64,000 nt of DNA from Bemisia tabaci (GCF_918797505.1 NC_092793.1:4474366-4538365), one strand, 5' to 3'; counted from the stretch's first letter, positions 43,891 to 55,324 are shown. The notes: generated by a model from the letters alone, not told the origin. A program made the numbers and translations.

Positions 43891-44577
43891 ATAATTCCAT
43901 ACATCGCAATCAGTATTCTGCCTTCACCGGGCGCCATGCGCCAAATGCGCTTAAAAATCGGGCCTTGGCGCCTAAAAATTGGGGGGGGGGGGGGGGGCTG
44001 GGCCATCGTGGCGCCTAAACAATTTGACGGATTGAACTCGCAATTGAGAAGTAGCGGTAGCGATGATGCGCTCTCTATACGCACCGTCCGCAGCATCGCC
44101 ACGGCCCGTATGCAAAAATTTAATTTGGCTCCTAAAAAATAGGAGATAGCTTCTAAAAAAATGGGCTTTCCGGCCAAAGTGGTTCCTAAATCTTAGAGGG
44201 AAGGCAGAACACTGATCGCAAGGCATGCCATGCCACTGGTGTAAGTATGAGACAAAGCACTTAGTTCAGCGATGTGGCAGCGGCACTGTCGACGATTAGT
44301 CTTACTCATTCGATACTTGTGGGATGGAGAGTAAACTTAGCTCGGAAATTTTACATCTCAATCGTGGCTCTTGAGAAATTATTTATGTCACGACATGCTT
44401 ATTTACATGCATTCGATGCATGGACCAAGAGATCTTCCTCGCGCCGCCGCCGCTGCAGCCGAACCGTGCCGCCACAGCTTCGGGAATGGCAAACTAGAGA
44501 TCAGATCAAGAGCCCGTTCACGCAAGACAGTGATTCCCAAAATACAGACAAGATGTGCTTTCCGCACCTACCCTGTA
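43891..44577. other. No gene recognised
   Basis: G run at 43981-43997. Open stretches of 100-112 codons cross it or run into family A. Confidence 0.5.
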
Positions 44578-44831
44578 CTGCCATGCGAAGGAAGAACGCC
44601 GTATGAGCCTTCAGGCGTTGCCATATCTTCTTCAGTAAAGGACGAATTCACCGAGAAACTAGTTCATATTTTTCTTGACATTTTTCAGACAATTATGCAC
44701 GCAATTTAGTCTAAGATATGTGAAAATTTCAAGGAAAAATATGCCTAACTTTTTTCAAAGCAAAGTATTTACTGAGAGGAACTTTAAAAACATTCGAATG
44801 TTCATACGTCGTTTTTCCAGCCGCACAGTAG
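44578..44831. mobile_element. Family A foldback MITE, copy 15
   Basis: The left end is CTGCCATGCGAAGGAAG. The right end is altered to TCCAGCCGCACAGTAG. It lies directly beside the short element at 44835-44964. Confidence 0.78.
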
Positions 44832-44834
44832 TAT

Positions 44835-44964
44835 AAGGTCCAGTTACACGATCAAATTGAGCCATCAAACTAAAGCTCTGATTGGTGGAAAAAGACCTGA
44901 GGAGAGGATGCGACCAATGATAGGCCTAGTTTGATGGCTCAATTTGATCGTGTAACTGGACCTT
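44835..44964. mobile_element. 130-bp MITE, probable TA target
   Basis: AAGGTCCAGTTACACGATCA and AATTGAGCCATCAAACTA are perfectly inverted at the right end. TA-containing flanks (GTAT and TAGA) suggest a TA duplication, with one-base uncertainty. The arms are identical, so the insertion may be young. Confidence 0.88.
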
Positions 44965-45386
44965 TAGAGAGTCGGTTTTGGGAGTCAAGGCAACGGGAGG
45001 CAAGCGAACCAAAGGCAAGCAGTCAAGTCAGGCATTTTATCAAATGCACAGGCTCTTACTTAGATTCAAATTCTCATATTTATCCAACTGCAGACAGAAT
45101 AATTCTTTCATCATGTGGGAAAGAGTTCTCTGAAGAAGTGAGCTTCATATACAATGGTAGATACGTTTTTGCTAGTTCTTAAACGCACATGCGTTTTTCT
45201 CAAAATACGCAGCATTTTATGGTATAAAAGAAATTTTACGATTTTGACGATTGAAGATGTATGGGGGGCATACAAGAGAGGCAAATGCATGAATTTCATG
45301 GGGTTTTACTCTCAAAATATTAAAAATTAGAAAGGTCTTGTGAAAACATGCGAACCTTGTAAAGTCTCAACATTTTACTATATGCA
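44965..45386. other. No gene recognised
   Basis: An 83-codon stretch from 44931 begins inside the adjacent MITE. Nothing recognisable. Confidence 0.5.
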
Positions 45387-45623
45387 TATGAGGACTTATC
45401 TGTAACAATAGTGGATGTGAAAAATTACCTTTTCGAAACACATTCAAAAAACTGTTTCGGCATCGAGAAAATTTTGAGAAAATACTTGAGATGTTATCTT
45501 CGAGATCTGTACATTATACCAGAGCCAAACATATTAAATTTTTGTGTGAACAAAACAGTTTTTTAAGCGTGTTTCTAAAAGGTATTTTTTCACATCCGCC
45601 AGCGTTACATATAAGACCTCATA
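45387..45623. mobile_element. 237-bp foldback MITE abutting the LINE
   Basis: TATGAGGACTTATCTGTAAC, GTGGATGTGAAAAATTACC and AAACTGTTT at the left mirror AAAACAGTTTTTTAAG, TTTTTTCACATCCGCC and TATAAGACCTCATA at the right. The LINE poly(A) joins at its last base. Confidence 0.85.
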
Positions 45624-48600
45624 TTTTTTTTTTTTTTTTTTGAGGACCAAAAAGTTTATTATTTGAATTACAAGTTATACAAAAAGACGAGCTATGTGCC
45701 CCTCTGTGTTGATAGACCTTAAAACTAGTATTTTAGACTTATTTTAAAAGGCATGAACTTAAGCTGTTTGGAGACATAAAGAAAATCAGGTAGTCTGTTG
45801 TGAAATGGTCTCGCCGGAATTACCAATAGGTATACCATCGGCGTGGGGGGGTGGGGGTGGGGGTGGTTGGTCTGGGTGGAGGGACGGCTGTTGGTTTGAT
45901 TTCAATCTTAGGACTTTCTCGATATAAGAAGAGATGTGATTCCAGTTGTCTTGCGATGAAAGAAGAAGATCTTGAGTTGAGGCGAGAGTAAAAACAGCCC
46001 CTAGAGAAGCGTTCAGCAAACTGCGTTCCGAGAGGAAGAAAGAGCAGTGGTAGAAGGTGTGCTCGGGAGAATCTCTACTATTACAATTAGGCATAGGGCA
46101 TAGGTCATCAGGGGTCAGTTTAAACCTGTGAAGATAGTCCCGGAAATTCCCGTGACCACTAAAGAATTGAGTTAGGAAGAAATTTGTGTCACCGAAGGGT
46201 CGATGGATAAAACTGCGGAGGTCAGGTAAGACTGATTTGAACCAGACATCGGAATCCGTCTGGCCTTCCAGTCTTGTGACCCATTTCTCAACAATGTCAG
46301 ATTTAATGAGAGATTTTGGCTCACCATCATACTGCCTACATCTAGACTCAATATAGAGATCGGACGGGGGAATGCCGGAAAGAACATCTAATATGTTGTT
46401 GGAAACAGTGCGATAAGCTGCACAGATACATCTCTTAAAAGGTCTACAAGTTTTAGTAATTATGTTACGATACTTAGCGATCTTAGTGACCTCAGCCCAA
46501 ACGGGCAGACCGTAAAAAAGGGAGGAAAAGACAGCGTTTAAAATGAGCTTACGCTTCTTAAAGGTGGGGCCTCTGATGTTCGGCAGCAGGGGTAATAAGG
46601 AGCAATGAACCTTCTTAGCTTTTTCGCAGGCTTTAATGACATGATTTTTAAAGCTGAGGTTTTTGTCTATCCAGAAGCCAAGATATTTTATCGAAAGGGA
46701 GGGCCTGATGAGGCAACCGAGTACTCGAAAGGAAGCCCTGCTCCACCTCTTCCCGCCTCCGAGAAGGCAGGCCTCAGTTTTGTCAGGCTCCAGACCAAGT
46801 CTCTTAGGCCCAAGCTCCTCGTTTATCTCAGCCGATACCACCTCAGAAACGGCACGCAATTCCGGGATAGTGCTGGCCTCAAAAATGACAGAGAGGTCAT
46901 CTGCGTAACCCAACTTTTCGCATCTCACGGAGTGCACCTTTTCGATTACCGAGTCATAGCAGATGTTAAACAAGAAGGGACCTAGAATTGAGCCCTGCGG
47001 GACACCGGAGGAGACCGGGAAGGAGAAGGCACCATAGGTAATTACCCGATCCGAAAGGTAGCTCTTGATTATATTAACCAAATATGCTGGGGCGTTTTTC
47101 CCCTCAAGAGATTTAATGATATCAAGCCATGAAAGGGAATTAAAAGCATTTTTGACGTCAAGTGTTAGAATAGCTAAGGCCTTCTTCCCCTTGACGTCGT
47201 GCTTTCCTGCGTAAATGTCCCGGAGTTTATTAATGACATCCAAGGTGGAGCGGCCATGTCTAAAGCCGAATTGCCTCTCAGAGAGAGGGTCCGAAAGGGA
47301 GGTCAATCTAAAGAGAATAATGTGTTCAAAAACTTTTCCCAGGCCATTTAAAAGACATATAGGCCTGTATTTCTTAATTCCAGCCTTTTTTGATTTAGGG
47401 AGTAGAAAGAGGATGGCCTCCTTCCATTCGATGGGGAAATGACCAGTTAACAAATAATTATTAAACATATCCGTACAAGGGACAATATTTGAGAGAACAA
47501 AAGATCTAATAATTTCGGGGGGAATCCTATCAGGACCCGGGGCTTTTTTTGGTCTAAGGCGCGAGCATGCCCGTCTAACCTCGTCGTTGGAAAGGGGTAC
47601 AATTTCTTCCTCAATTACAGACATTTGCCATGAGATGATGGGGTGAATAGGGAAGAGCTCGGAAACAACCCTCCTAAGTTCAAGTTCAGAAAGTGACTCG
47701 TTATCATGAGTTTTGGGAGATTTGAATTTGTTTCTCATAACTTTGTAGGCCCTGCCCCAACAATCGAACTCCAGATCTGCAATCAAATTATCCCAATGTG
47801 AATTTTTAGATTTAAAGATGGCATCGTTTAGCAATTTCCGCGAGTTAGTGAAATCAAGGTATGCCTGATCATTTTCAGCGCATTTTTTCCCCTTCATCTT
47901 GTAAAGACGTCTACGCTGTTTAAGACAGGATTTTCGCAGAGAAGCAATCTCTGGGGTCCACCAATATGAGGATTTCCTTTTTTCCAGAGAGGGATCCTTG
48001 ATCGCGTAAGAATTATTGAGAGAATACGTCAGAGCCGCCTGACAGCTTTGGGCAGTAAGGAATGAAGTAGCTGCCAGTATGAGAGTAAGGGTTCTTGCCA
48101 CCAGGGTTGTGAAAGAGGGACTGGCTATTTTTGGGATCCACCATCCAGTGGAGACAGGGGGAATAATTGGAGGGGGAAAACTCTTGCACATCCTAAACTC
48201 GACAGCATGATGGTCACTATAATTCTCAAAATTATCAAGAACCGTCAATTGAGAGAAGAGAGGAAGTGAAGGGGATGAAACGGCAACTACATCCACCGCA
48301 GATTCACCACTATGATTTCTGAAAGTGGGAGTGAAGGAAACAGAATTATTGAGGGTGGTCAGGGAATTTGCCGTGAACCATTCAAGTAAAATATCACCAC
48401 GGGTATCAGAAAGCTTATCACCCCAAGTGGTGGATCTGCTATTTAGATCACCCATAATAACTATCGGAAAGGACTGATGAGTAATAGAAAGTTCAAGTCT
48501 TAGAAGGTAATTTTTAAATTCCTCTAAATTGAAGGTGGGAGAGTGAGGTGGGATGTAACAGACATAAAAGATAGTATCGTTCCATCTAAAATGAACGAAG

Positions 48601-49016
48601 CCCTCCTCGCTGGCCCATTCAGAGGATGGACCTGAAAGTTGACTTGTGGTTTTAACCGCCACTCTAGAGGAAAGATCAAGAAAGAAGCCCTGATTCAATG
48701 CCTGAGATACATTTGGCTCAGTGAGGGCAATAATACCAGAAAGAGACTGTGAGGCTCTAAGGAGGATAGCCTCATTTGCCAGGGAGTGCTTTTTACAATT
48801 AGAAAGGATAATTTTAAGATTAGAGCTTTGTGGAAGGGGAGAAGATGACGTGGGGATGAAATGGCCAGCATTATGAGGTGCTAAGGGGTTACAAAAGTTC
48901 GGGGATTTTTTTGGGGGTTTACACTTGCGATCAAAAAGCCTTATTGGCTGACAAAGTTTCAGATTCCTTAAGGGAATTTGAGTTTAATGTCTGTATCACT
49001 GGAGACGTCTGAGGGG
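45624..49016 (-). mobile_element. 5'-truncated LINE with poly(A) tail
   Basis: On the minus strand the order is open frame, about 125-nt 3' UTR, AATAAA (plus-strand TTTATT at 45655-45660) and poly(A) (plus-strand T run 45624-45641). The 3' junction is therefore exact. The 5' boundary is uncertain. I place it near 49016 because CTTCATAT there resembles CCTCATAT just outside the poly(A), a possible imperfect target duplication. The element sits directly against the end of the foldback at 45387-45623. Confidence 0.85.
45786..48983 (-). CDS. LINE endonuclease/reverse transcriptase polyprotein (R1/Jockey-type), start missing
   Basis: This would be the second ORF of a non-LTR retrotransposon, which nicks target DNA and primes reverse transcription there. 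The frame is open for about 1065 codons. The nearest possible start is TTG at 48698, but it continues 95 codons further upstream with no ATG until a TAA at 48984-48986. That upstream part begins the endonuclease (LKIILSNCKK, then ALTEPN with the expected Glu). Counting from the TTG codon: endonuclease motifs GDLNS (83-87) and SDHHAV (161-166); RT motifs KKAPGPDRIPPE (384-395), FGFRHGRST (477-485), LDVKNAF (513-519), GVPQGSILGPFLF (565-577) and the catalytic YADD (598-601); AYRTVSNN (761-768) and a C-terminal CPMPNC..HTFYHC motif (867-885). The AYRTVS...GIPP...GHG arrangement resembles the R1 clade; Jockey or LOA cannot be excluded. No internal stop is seen. Lack of an ATG and of ORF1 suggests 5' truncation. 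Confidence 0.93.
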   Translation of the reverse strand, partial: TQIPLRNLKLCQPIRLFDRKCKPPKKSPNFCNPLAPHNAGHFIPTSSSPLPQSSNLKIILSNCKKHSLANEAILLRASQSLSGIIALTEPNVSQALNQGFFLDLSSRVAVKTTSQLSGPSSEWASEEGFVHFRWNDTIFYVCYIPPHSPTFNLEEFKNYLLRLELSITHQSFPIVIMGDLNSRSTTWGDKLSDTRGDILLEWFTANSLTTLNNSVSFTPTFRNHSGESAVDVVAVSSPSLPLFSQLTVLDNFENYSDHHAVEFRMCKSFPPPIIPPVSTGWWIPKIASPSFTTLVARTLTLILAATSFLTAQSCQAALTYSLNNSYAIKDPSLEKRKSSYWWTPEIASLRKSCLKQRRRLYKMKGKKCAENDQAYLDFTNSRKLLNDAIFKSKNSHWDNLIADLEFDCWGRAYKVMRNKFKSPKTHDNESLSELELRRVVSELFPIHPIISWQMSVIEEEIVPLSNDEVRRACSRLRPKKAPGPDRIPPEIIRSFVLSNIVPCTDMFNNYLLTGHFPIEWKEAILFLLPKSKKAGIKKYRPICLLNGLGKVFEHIILFRLTSLSDPLSERQFGFRHGRSTLDVINKLRDIYAGKHDVKGKKALAILTLDVKNAFNSLSWLDIIKSLEGKNAPAYLVNIIKSYLSDRVITYGAFSFPVSSGVPQGSILGPFLFNICYDSVIEKVHSVRCEKLGYADDLSVIFEASTIPELRAVSEVVSAEINEELGPKRLGLEPDKTEACLLGGGKRWSRASFRVLGCLIRPSLSIKYLGFWIDKNLSFKNHVIKACEKAKKVHCSLLPLLPNIRGPTFKKRKLILNAVFSSLFYGLPVWAEVTKIAKYRNIITKTCRPFKRCICAAYRTVSNNILDVLSGIPPSDLYIESRCRQYDGEPKSLIKSDIVEKWVTRLEGQTDSDVWFKSVLPDLRSFIHRPFGDTNFFLTQFFSGHGNFRDYLHRFKLTPDDLCPMPNCNSRDSPEHTFYHCSFFLSERSLLNASLGAVFTLASTQDLLLSSQDNWNHISSYIEKVLRLKSNQQPSLHPDQPPPPPPPHADGIPIGNSGETISQQTT

Positions 49017-49023
49017 CTTCATA

Positions 49024-49828
49024 TGGGCATATAATGAAATGCCTGACTCGACAATTTGCCTAGACGACATTATACATTCATTATCAATATTCAATATATA
49101 TTACGCATGAACTCAGATGGAAAAAACGGAGAGATAGCATCAAGATCGTTGAGGGGTTAGTGCAACTTACTGCCGGGCAGAATCTGTTAGTTGACGGCTT
49201 AAGATACAAATCCAGGAATAGATAACTTTTGTTGCAAAGCAGAGGTTTTCTGACTTGACTCAAAATTAGAGTCAAAATAATCTCCCACGTGCCGAGACAT
49301 GCGTTCACATCGTTGTCCGAACAACGGGTTTTCCTCATTGATGCAGCGAAAACGCTGATAGTTACGAACCCCTAGGAGATGTGAGCATAGTGCAAAGACT
49401 CTACTCGTCTAGATATGTAGATGGTCGGAACTCATGAGCTCCTCAGTCTTGGATCAAACGTCTCCAGCGACAAATTAATCATGCCTCTTTGATACGTAGT
49501 AAAATTAAACGTACTCACAATCAGCTGAAGGCTGAGACCGACCTGAGTTCCCGTATCCTTCTCACGTTTATTGCCGTTGAAGTTGGGGCCACTTCATGCT
49601 ATTATGACAATATTACTGAGGAACTGTTCAAAAAAAGGTGTATGAATGACGGGAGAATGTGACCCGTATCTTTTCAATTAATATTAATTTGATCTAAAAT
49701 CTATAATTTTCGTAAAACCACGTCGGCAAAAATCAGAAAATCTTATCGGATTCCTTCGAGAAAAACAGTATTGGACGAAACAATTTCTAGCGGGGATATA
49801 TAACGACATTTTCTCGCAAAATGAACAT
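49024..49828. other. No gene recognised
   Basis: Host-like AT-rich sequence beyond the LINE 5' end; no open stretch over 84 codons. Confidence 0.5.
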
Positions 49829-49885
49829 TCAGACCTACGTACAGGCCAGTGTTACATCCGAGAAGAGAGCAAAAATGACCGAAGA
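49829..49885. mobile_element. Family J remnant
   Basis: ACGTACAGGCCAGTGTTAC followed by CCGAGAAGAGAGCAAAAATG matches 9795-9845 of copy 1. Only one arm remains. Confidence 0.5.
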
Positions 49886-49904
49886 ATTGAGGAAATTCAG
49901 GGTG

Positions 49905-50132
49905 CACTGGAAAAAAATCGCTTGGATCTAGAGTCCAGTCTCTTGAAAACAATGACAAGAAAAAAATCCTCTTCGTTCGATCGGATTTTTGCTTGAATCA
50001 AAAGAAAATCCGCTTAAATTAAGAGGCTTGCTTCTCGATTTGACCAAAAATCCGATTGAATCAAGAGTACTTTTTCTTGTCAATGTTTTTAAGAGTCAAG
50101 ACTCTAGATCCAAGCGACTTTTTTTCCCTAAT
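49905..50132. mobile_element. Family B foldback, copy 10
   Basis: TCGCTTGG variant, a third subtype. The right terminus has decayed to TTCCCTAATG. It follows closely after a family J remnant. Confidence 0.85.
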
Positions 50133-50492
50133 GGGGCCCAGAATCGGCTCTTATGGATACCCCTCCTTTAGTTCGGCTTGCCGTGTTCAACTATTCTGGG
50201 CTGACAATGAGTTGGTCGTTTCTACTTTACTGGGTACATGTGTTGTCACCACTTCGTAACACCGGTGCACCTGTGGCAGTTGGACGAGATTTTTTGACGT
50301 GGAACGGATTTCACCGACATGCGGTGCTCTGCTTGTGAAATTCCGGCGGGTAGTGAGTATTTGTCTTTCGAGTGAGTGCCTTGGAGCATGAATCAAGGAC
50401 TTACGGCTTCACCGCGGAGAGGTCACTTTCAGAATAAGCGACCGAAAAAAAATACTAGTTGGTTTCTCCCTTTTCCTCGGGGAACCATTTCT
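50133..50492. other. No gene recognised
   Basis: Short overlapping open stretches only. Confidence 0.5.
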
Positions 50493-50995
50493 AATGGACC
50501 ACTAGGCAGGGGGCGATTTTACGTATTATGAGTATGTTTCCGCATCAAAATTTCACGTAGAACACGATTTGTGCAACTGAAATTATTGAAAATGAGCCCT
50601 AACCGAGATATTTCCGTTTTCCGAGACATGAATCCATAATTACTACTCATAGAAAAAAAAACTAAAAGTTCTCGTGAGAGTCTGCGGTTAAGAAAATGAC
50701 AGCCTCAGTTTCCACGCTTTGATTTAGATGTTGCACGTACTTTACACTTTCAACAAAACAGGGCGGGGAGGGGTCACTGCTCGATTGAGAAGCTTATCAA
50801 GAAACCCGTGTAATGAGCGATTTAATGACAAAATTAAAATCTTATGGAAATCCTAATTTTCTGTGACCAATGTTAATTAAAAACGTTGGGTATTATTTTG
50901 GTTTGGAGTTGATATTAGCTACTTTCGTTGCGCGAATCTTGTTCTGCGGGAAATTTTGAAAAGGAATCGTATATCAGAATGCTTGAGTTGTATCT
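50493..50995 (+). mobile_element. Family D element, copy 5, diverged and 3'-truncated
   Basis: It starts AATGGACCACTAGGCAGG and keeps TTTCACGTAGAACACGAT and the TATCAGAATGCTTGA block near its far end. The terminal CTAGTGGTCCATT is missing. It is much more diverged than copies 1 to 4, so probably older or a sister family. Confidence 0.7.
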
Positions 50996-51086
50996 TAAAC
51001 ATTCGTTTAATACTTGTTGTGCGTACCCTACCCCTTTACGTTTCAATCATGTGATGCAATGCAGACGAGGTATGCCGATCCCTATT

Positions 51087-51345
51087 CTGCCATGCTAAGG
51101 TAAAACGCTGTATGTACATTCAAGAGTTGCCAAATTTCACCGGGTAAAATATGTATTTTTGGAGCGAAGGTTTTCTATCTATTCCCTTGAAATTTTCAAA
51201 TATTTTAAATTGAATTACAATTAAGCCAAACTGTCTGTAAAATTTGAATAAAAATATTCACAATTTTCCCAGTAAATTCGTTTTTCATTGAAGGAGATAT
51301 GGCAACGTCTGAGGGCTCATACGGCGTTCTTCCTTAGCATGGCAG
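51087..51345. mobile_element. Family A foldback MITE, copy 16 (TSD TATT)
   Basis: The ends CTGCCATGCTAAGG and CCTTAGCATGGCAG carry a compensatory change in both arms. Exact TATT flanks. Confidence 0.88.
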
Positions 51346-52837
51346 TATTATTGTAACGATCCAGAATTTCAACGCGGTATCGATGTTGAAAAACCTAAAC
51401 CTGAGCTTAACCAATAATGTGGTGATTGCTGGCCCGGTAACTGACGGTCTTATTTTTCACGTGGAAAGATCCATCTAAAGTTTCGGTATTTAGTGTTTTT
51501 CGTATTTTCTTCTCCTAATGTAAACTTCTCCGAGATAATGTAGCACCGCAGCAAACTTTGAACTTGACTAAAACTTTACCACGGGTTTTACATGATTGCA
51601 GTGACATTCTCATGCGCCCTAAAACAGAGCCAAAGAAGTCCCTGTCTCGGGACCCTTCAGTATTTCTTCCCATTACTCTTCTACCTCCGTCGGTTTTACG
51701 GCTACGTGACCTTACATCGGTTTTCCACGGACCGAGTAAAAATACCTACTCCGAATATTGACCTGTTTTTGGAAAGGATGGAAGATGCACGAAAAGAGGA
51801 TAAAATATTTTGTATGTACCTGTGCTCAATCCTTTCGATAAAAAAATGAAAGGGAGACGGGGTAACACGAAACCACCACAGAAAGCCAACACTGATATCC
51901 GTCGTAGACTTAACACACACACAAAAATGCAAAAAATCACTATTACTACGTGAAATGACCCGGGTACTTTTACAAGAATACGAATATTATTTTTTTGAAA
52001 AAGCTTCTCTTCGATGGCTACAAATTAACATAAGTGCACTCCCGATAATGACATAAGAAACTACTTGAAATGTATTTTGTCTGATGAGTCAGCGAGCACA
52101 ACCTTCTCATAAGACACCACTTAGCGACCAAAAAAATTGGATATCGGCATAGTACACGAAACTATTATTCTTTGACGTTGAATATGTTGCTGGCGATAGA
52201 CAACACTACGGGGAAACACCAAACACTACCTAAAAATATTAACGTTCATCGTGGATACGCGTCCTCAATGAGAACCAAGTAAAAGTTCATCCAAAACACA
52301 ACGTTTTACACTGATAATAGTCGATTGTTCTCCAACGCGAATGAAAGTTAAAGCTCCACGTGTAACGTGTAATGCGACACACGGCGTGTTTTTCGGATCA
52401 CAATTCGATCACAATTCAACGCGAGGATCGAAAGGTATGAACTTTAGTTCCTCGAGCTTTGAGTTAGGGTTTTTTGAAATGAAACCACGCGAGAGAACTT
52501 GGAAAAAACGAAAGCATCAAGTTCGAGGCTACGATCGGGCAAGTCTCACAAACGCGGTCGCTCCGCAGCGGTACTGACAACAAACTGATGCACCGCCGGA
52601 GAGAGGAGCCCGCTGTGCTGGTAATCGCAGGTAACCGCGGCGCGACGCACAGTTGACCAACTTGAATTATTAGAAGAGACAAATATGGAGCTTTCAGCCA
52701 ATTTTTATTTCCAAAATAAGTGAACTCAGGCCATGCTTAAAAAACAGTGTGCAAGAGGATATTTATTTAAAAATTACCTCGACATGGTGATAATAGCAAA
52801 CGTAGAAACGTTGAACTCTGTTTTAGCTTCACGACCA
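51346..52837. other. Long stretch without a named repeat
   Basis: Open stretches up to 85 codons on both strands; none recognisable. TGTAACGTGTAATGCGACACACGGCGTG near 52355 (shown only in part: ACGTGTAATGCGACAC) is not repeated elsewhere. Confidence 0.5.
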
Positions 52838-53149
52838 ATGGAGAATTTGCTCTCGAATTTTTTATTACTTCATGTGAAAGTGCTTAAAGAGCTGATTTTA
52901 CGGTATTTTTTAAACTTTTTTTCTGATATGGGAAATAGTATGAAAATCGATTTAAAAATGAGAAAATGCACCGCCTAGTGACGTCGTCTGGCGGCATTTC
53001 CCATTTAAACACACGTATTTTAACAGATTAGATCATTTTGTCATATCTTCTCCAATAATTGTTCAATTCATGAACCAAGGGTATCCTCGTGACCAGACCA
53101 CTCAGTAGTTTCCAATTGAACACGAAATTTATCAAATTTCAGACACCTG
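52838..53149 (-). repeat. Family L dispersed repeat, copy 2 (inverted)
   Basis: TGGAGAATTTGC to AATTTCAGACACCTG is colinear with 13451-13775 on the opposite strand, with substitutions and small indels. Confidence 0.75.
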
Positions 53150-53791
53150 CTTCTAAATTGCGCTTATTGCTTTTCAAATTTGCCTGAACTTTTGCTTTCA
53201 CTGGTTGTGGACTTTGGATTTGACAACTTGTAGTTTGTGAGCTTTGGACACCATGTAGCTACCTATAGTGTTTTTTTCTTTAAATTTCTTATATGCGTCC
53301 TTCTAGTGTTTTCCTATCTTTGTTCTTTGTACTTAGCACTGGATGTAGGTCATTGTCATGGCCGAAACGTTTGCTATTATCACCATGATATGGTAATTTT
53401 TAAATACACATGCTCTTGCACAATATTTTTCTTGAGATCACTTATTATTAAGAAGAAAATCGGCTGAAAGCTCAATATTTGTTTCTTTAATTGTGCCGAA
53501 TAATTCCATTAAATTATTATTCAGGGAAAAATTTAATGTCTTTCACCAAAAACAGCTCAACTCAGAAAATATGAACACAAGAAATGTACACATAGATATT
53601 TTCCATGGTTCATTTGAGTCCAAATGTGTACATCATTTCATTCTAGATCACGCGAAAAATTTCCGCTTGAAACAGCACGTGGAAGCCTTTGCCGATTTTA
53701 CGGAAGCTTAAGACCACGGGAAAATTTTTCACGTGCAATTTTTTGCATCGCAGATTATGTGGAAGCTGTTCCCCGTTCGCTCCGGATTAGT
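53150..53791. other. No gene recognised
   Basis: A 76-codon hydrophobic stretch from 53237 (Phe/Leu/Cys-rich) could encode a membrane segment but has no support as a gene. Confidence 0.45.
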
Positions 53792-53914
53792 GGCGAGGGG
53801 TGAATGATCGATTATCGATGTTCCCCCATTTGAAGCTATGGTAAAGAATCGATTATTAGGGTGTTCATTTCGAATACCTTGTTTATCGATTCTTTTCCGT
53901 AGGTTCAAATGGCT
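53792..53914. repeat. Family K dispersed palindromic repeat, copy 2
   Basis: GTGAATGATCGATTATCGAT is followed by CATTTGAAGCTATGGTAAAG, which mirrors TTTTCCGTAGGTTCAAATGG. The hairpin is better preserved than in copy 1. Confidence 0.72.
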
Positions 53915-54825
53915 AGATCAACCGAACAATCGCAAAGCACGTCACGCCACTGCTCCGAACCTCTCTCTTATTTTTGCCCGTCGAAAGCGGTATGATACGC
54001 GTTTGTGGGAGGGGAATGACAAGAATTTGCCGGTATTGGAACTATGAGCGATACGATGAATGGTGGAATTTGCCGGAACTGCGCTTTTGAGAACCCGCGA
54101 TAATTTTTTTGAACCCCGATTCGGCCAAAAAAGGGAGAAAAGGCCGGGAACATTTCTCAAATTTTGATTTCGCGTGAAAGTGTGGAAGCATAGAAGAATA
54201 CACCCCTGCTTAAGTCTCAGTTTTCATCCGCATGAGCGCACTGAAACACTCTCACGCGTAGCTGAATGCCTGAACTAAACGCGGCCTCGCACATTTAAAA
54301 AGTCACGGCGTTATTTCGTCTCGCGGTTACTATTTTCAAATTTCTTTTACCTTCCTCTATTTCAATTGGTTTCTTTCTTTAAAATTCATGCGCATGTTTT
54401 GGGGTCGGGAGATTGAGGATCCTTAACCCCCCAAAAGTTTGAATTTGTTATCAGTTTTTAATAGAATGAAATGACTTCGCTGAAACGTCTTCGAACAGAT
54501 TTCATAATTTTTATACTTTCACATTAACTGGTTCCCTCGAAAAAATGTCTTAAGTTATGCCATTAGAGAGTAAAAATAAAAAAATCATTAATCCTTGGGA
54601 TTTATAATGGTGAGAAATCTAAGATCGAAAATGCATATCCATTTCTCCGCTCTATGGTATCCGCGTTAGAAATGTTAGAATATCATCTTTGATTTTGGAC
54701 ATTTTCAGGTTTTAGTAGTCCGGTGCTATAATTCAAGATCGAACTCAGAAAATTCATCACGCCAGAAAAAAGTTGCAGGTTTTACGGTTTTATAAAAATT
54801 GGAAAAAGCGACTCTTAGCTCTTTT
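53915..54825. other. No gene recognised
   Basis: AT-rich towards the right; no repeat shared with the rest of the window. Confidence 0.5.
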
Positions 54826-55078
54826 CCGCCGTGCTAAGGAAAACCGCCGTATGAACCTTTAGGCGTTGCCAAATTTCCTTGGGTAAATCAAGAATTTGCT
54901 GGAAAATTTGTAAAAATTTTTCATCCAATTTTTCAGATAATTTCGTTCGCAATTTTACCATAAGGTCTTACAAATTTCTCGGAAAAATATTCATAACTTT
55001 TCTCAAAAATAAACATTATATGGAAGGAAATTTGGCAACTCTCGAATGTTCGTACGGCGTTTTTCCTTAGCACGGCAG
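54826..55078. mobile_element. Family A foldback MITE, copy 17 (TSD TTTT)
   Basis: The ends are CCGCCGTGCTAAGGAAAA and TTTTCCTTAGCACGGCAG, flanked on both sides by TTTT. One of the better preserved copies. Confidence 0.88.
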
Positions 55079-55324
55079 TTTTGATCCTACACGCTTTGTT
55101 CATAACATTGTACTGCACCGATTTATCCATAAAAAACTCAACGGAGACATTGTGCGATGAAGAGTGGGAGGCGGTGATTAGACGGCACCAGGGAAGGGGG
55201 AGGGGTGGTAGAGGCGGGACAGGTGGCCCGCGGGACGTCCATCGCTTCCTCTGTCCGACTGCGACTACGCTGAGATGAGAGTTGATCGCACTCCGTGCCG
55301 TGCGTCGCGTTGCGTAGTCTAGTA

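Noticed and set aside
45600..45642. Assembly poly-T artefact
   Set aside because: An AATAAA signal and a coding LINE in the right orientation lie next to it, so it is a poly(A) tail.
46605..46985. Plus-strand open frames of 75-126 codons within 46.6-47.4 kb
   Set aside because: They are antisense to the conserved RT domain of the LINE.
53237..53467. Small hydrophobic membrane protein
   Set aside because: The 76-codon frame is in AT-rich DNA where Phe/Leu-rich frames arise by chance; no homologue or start context recognised.
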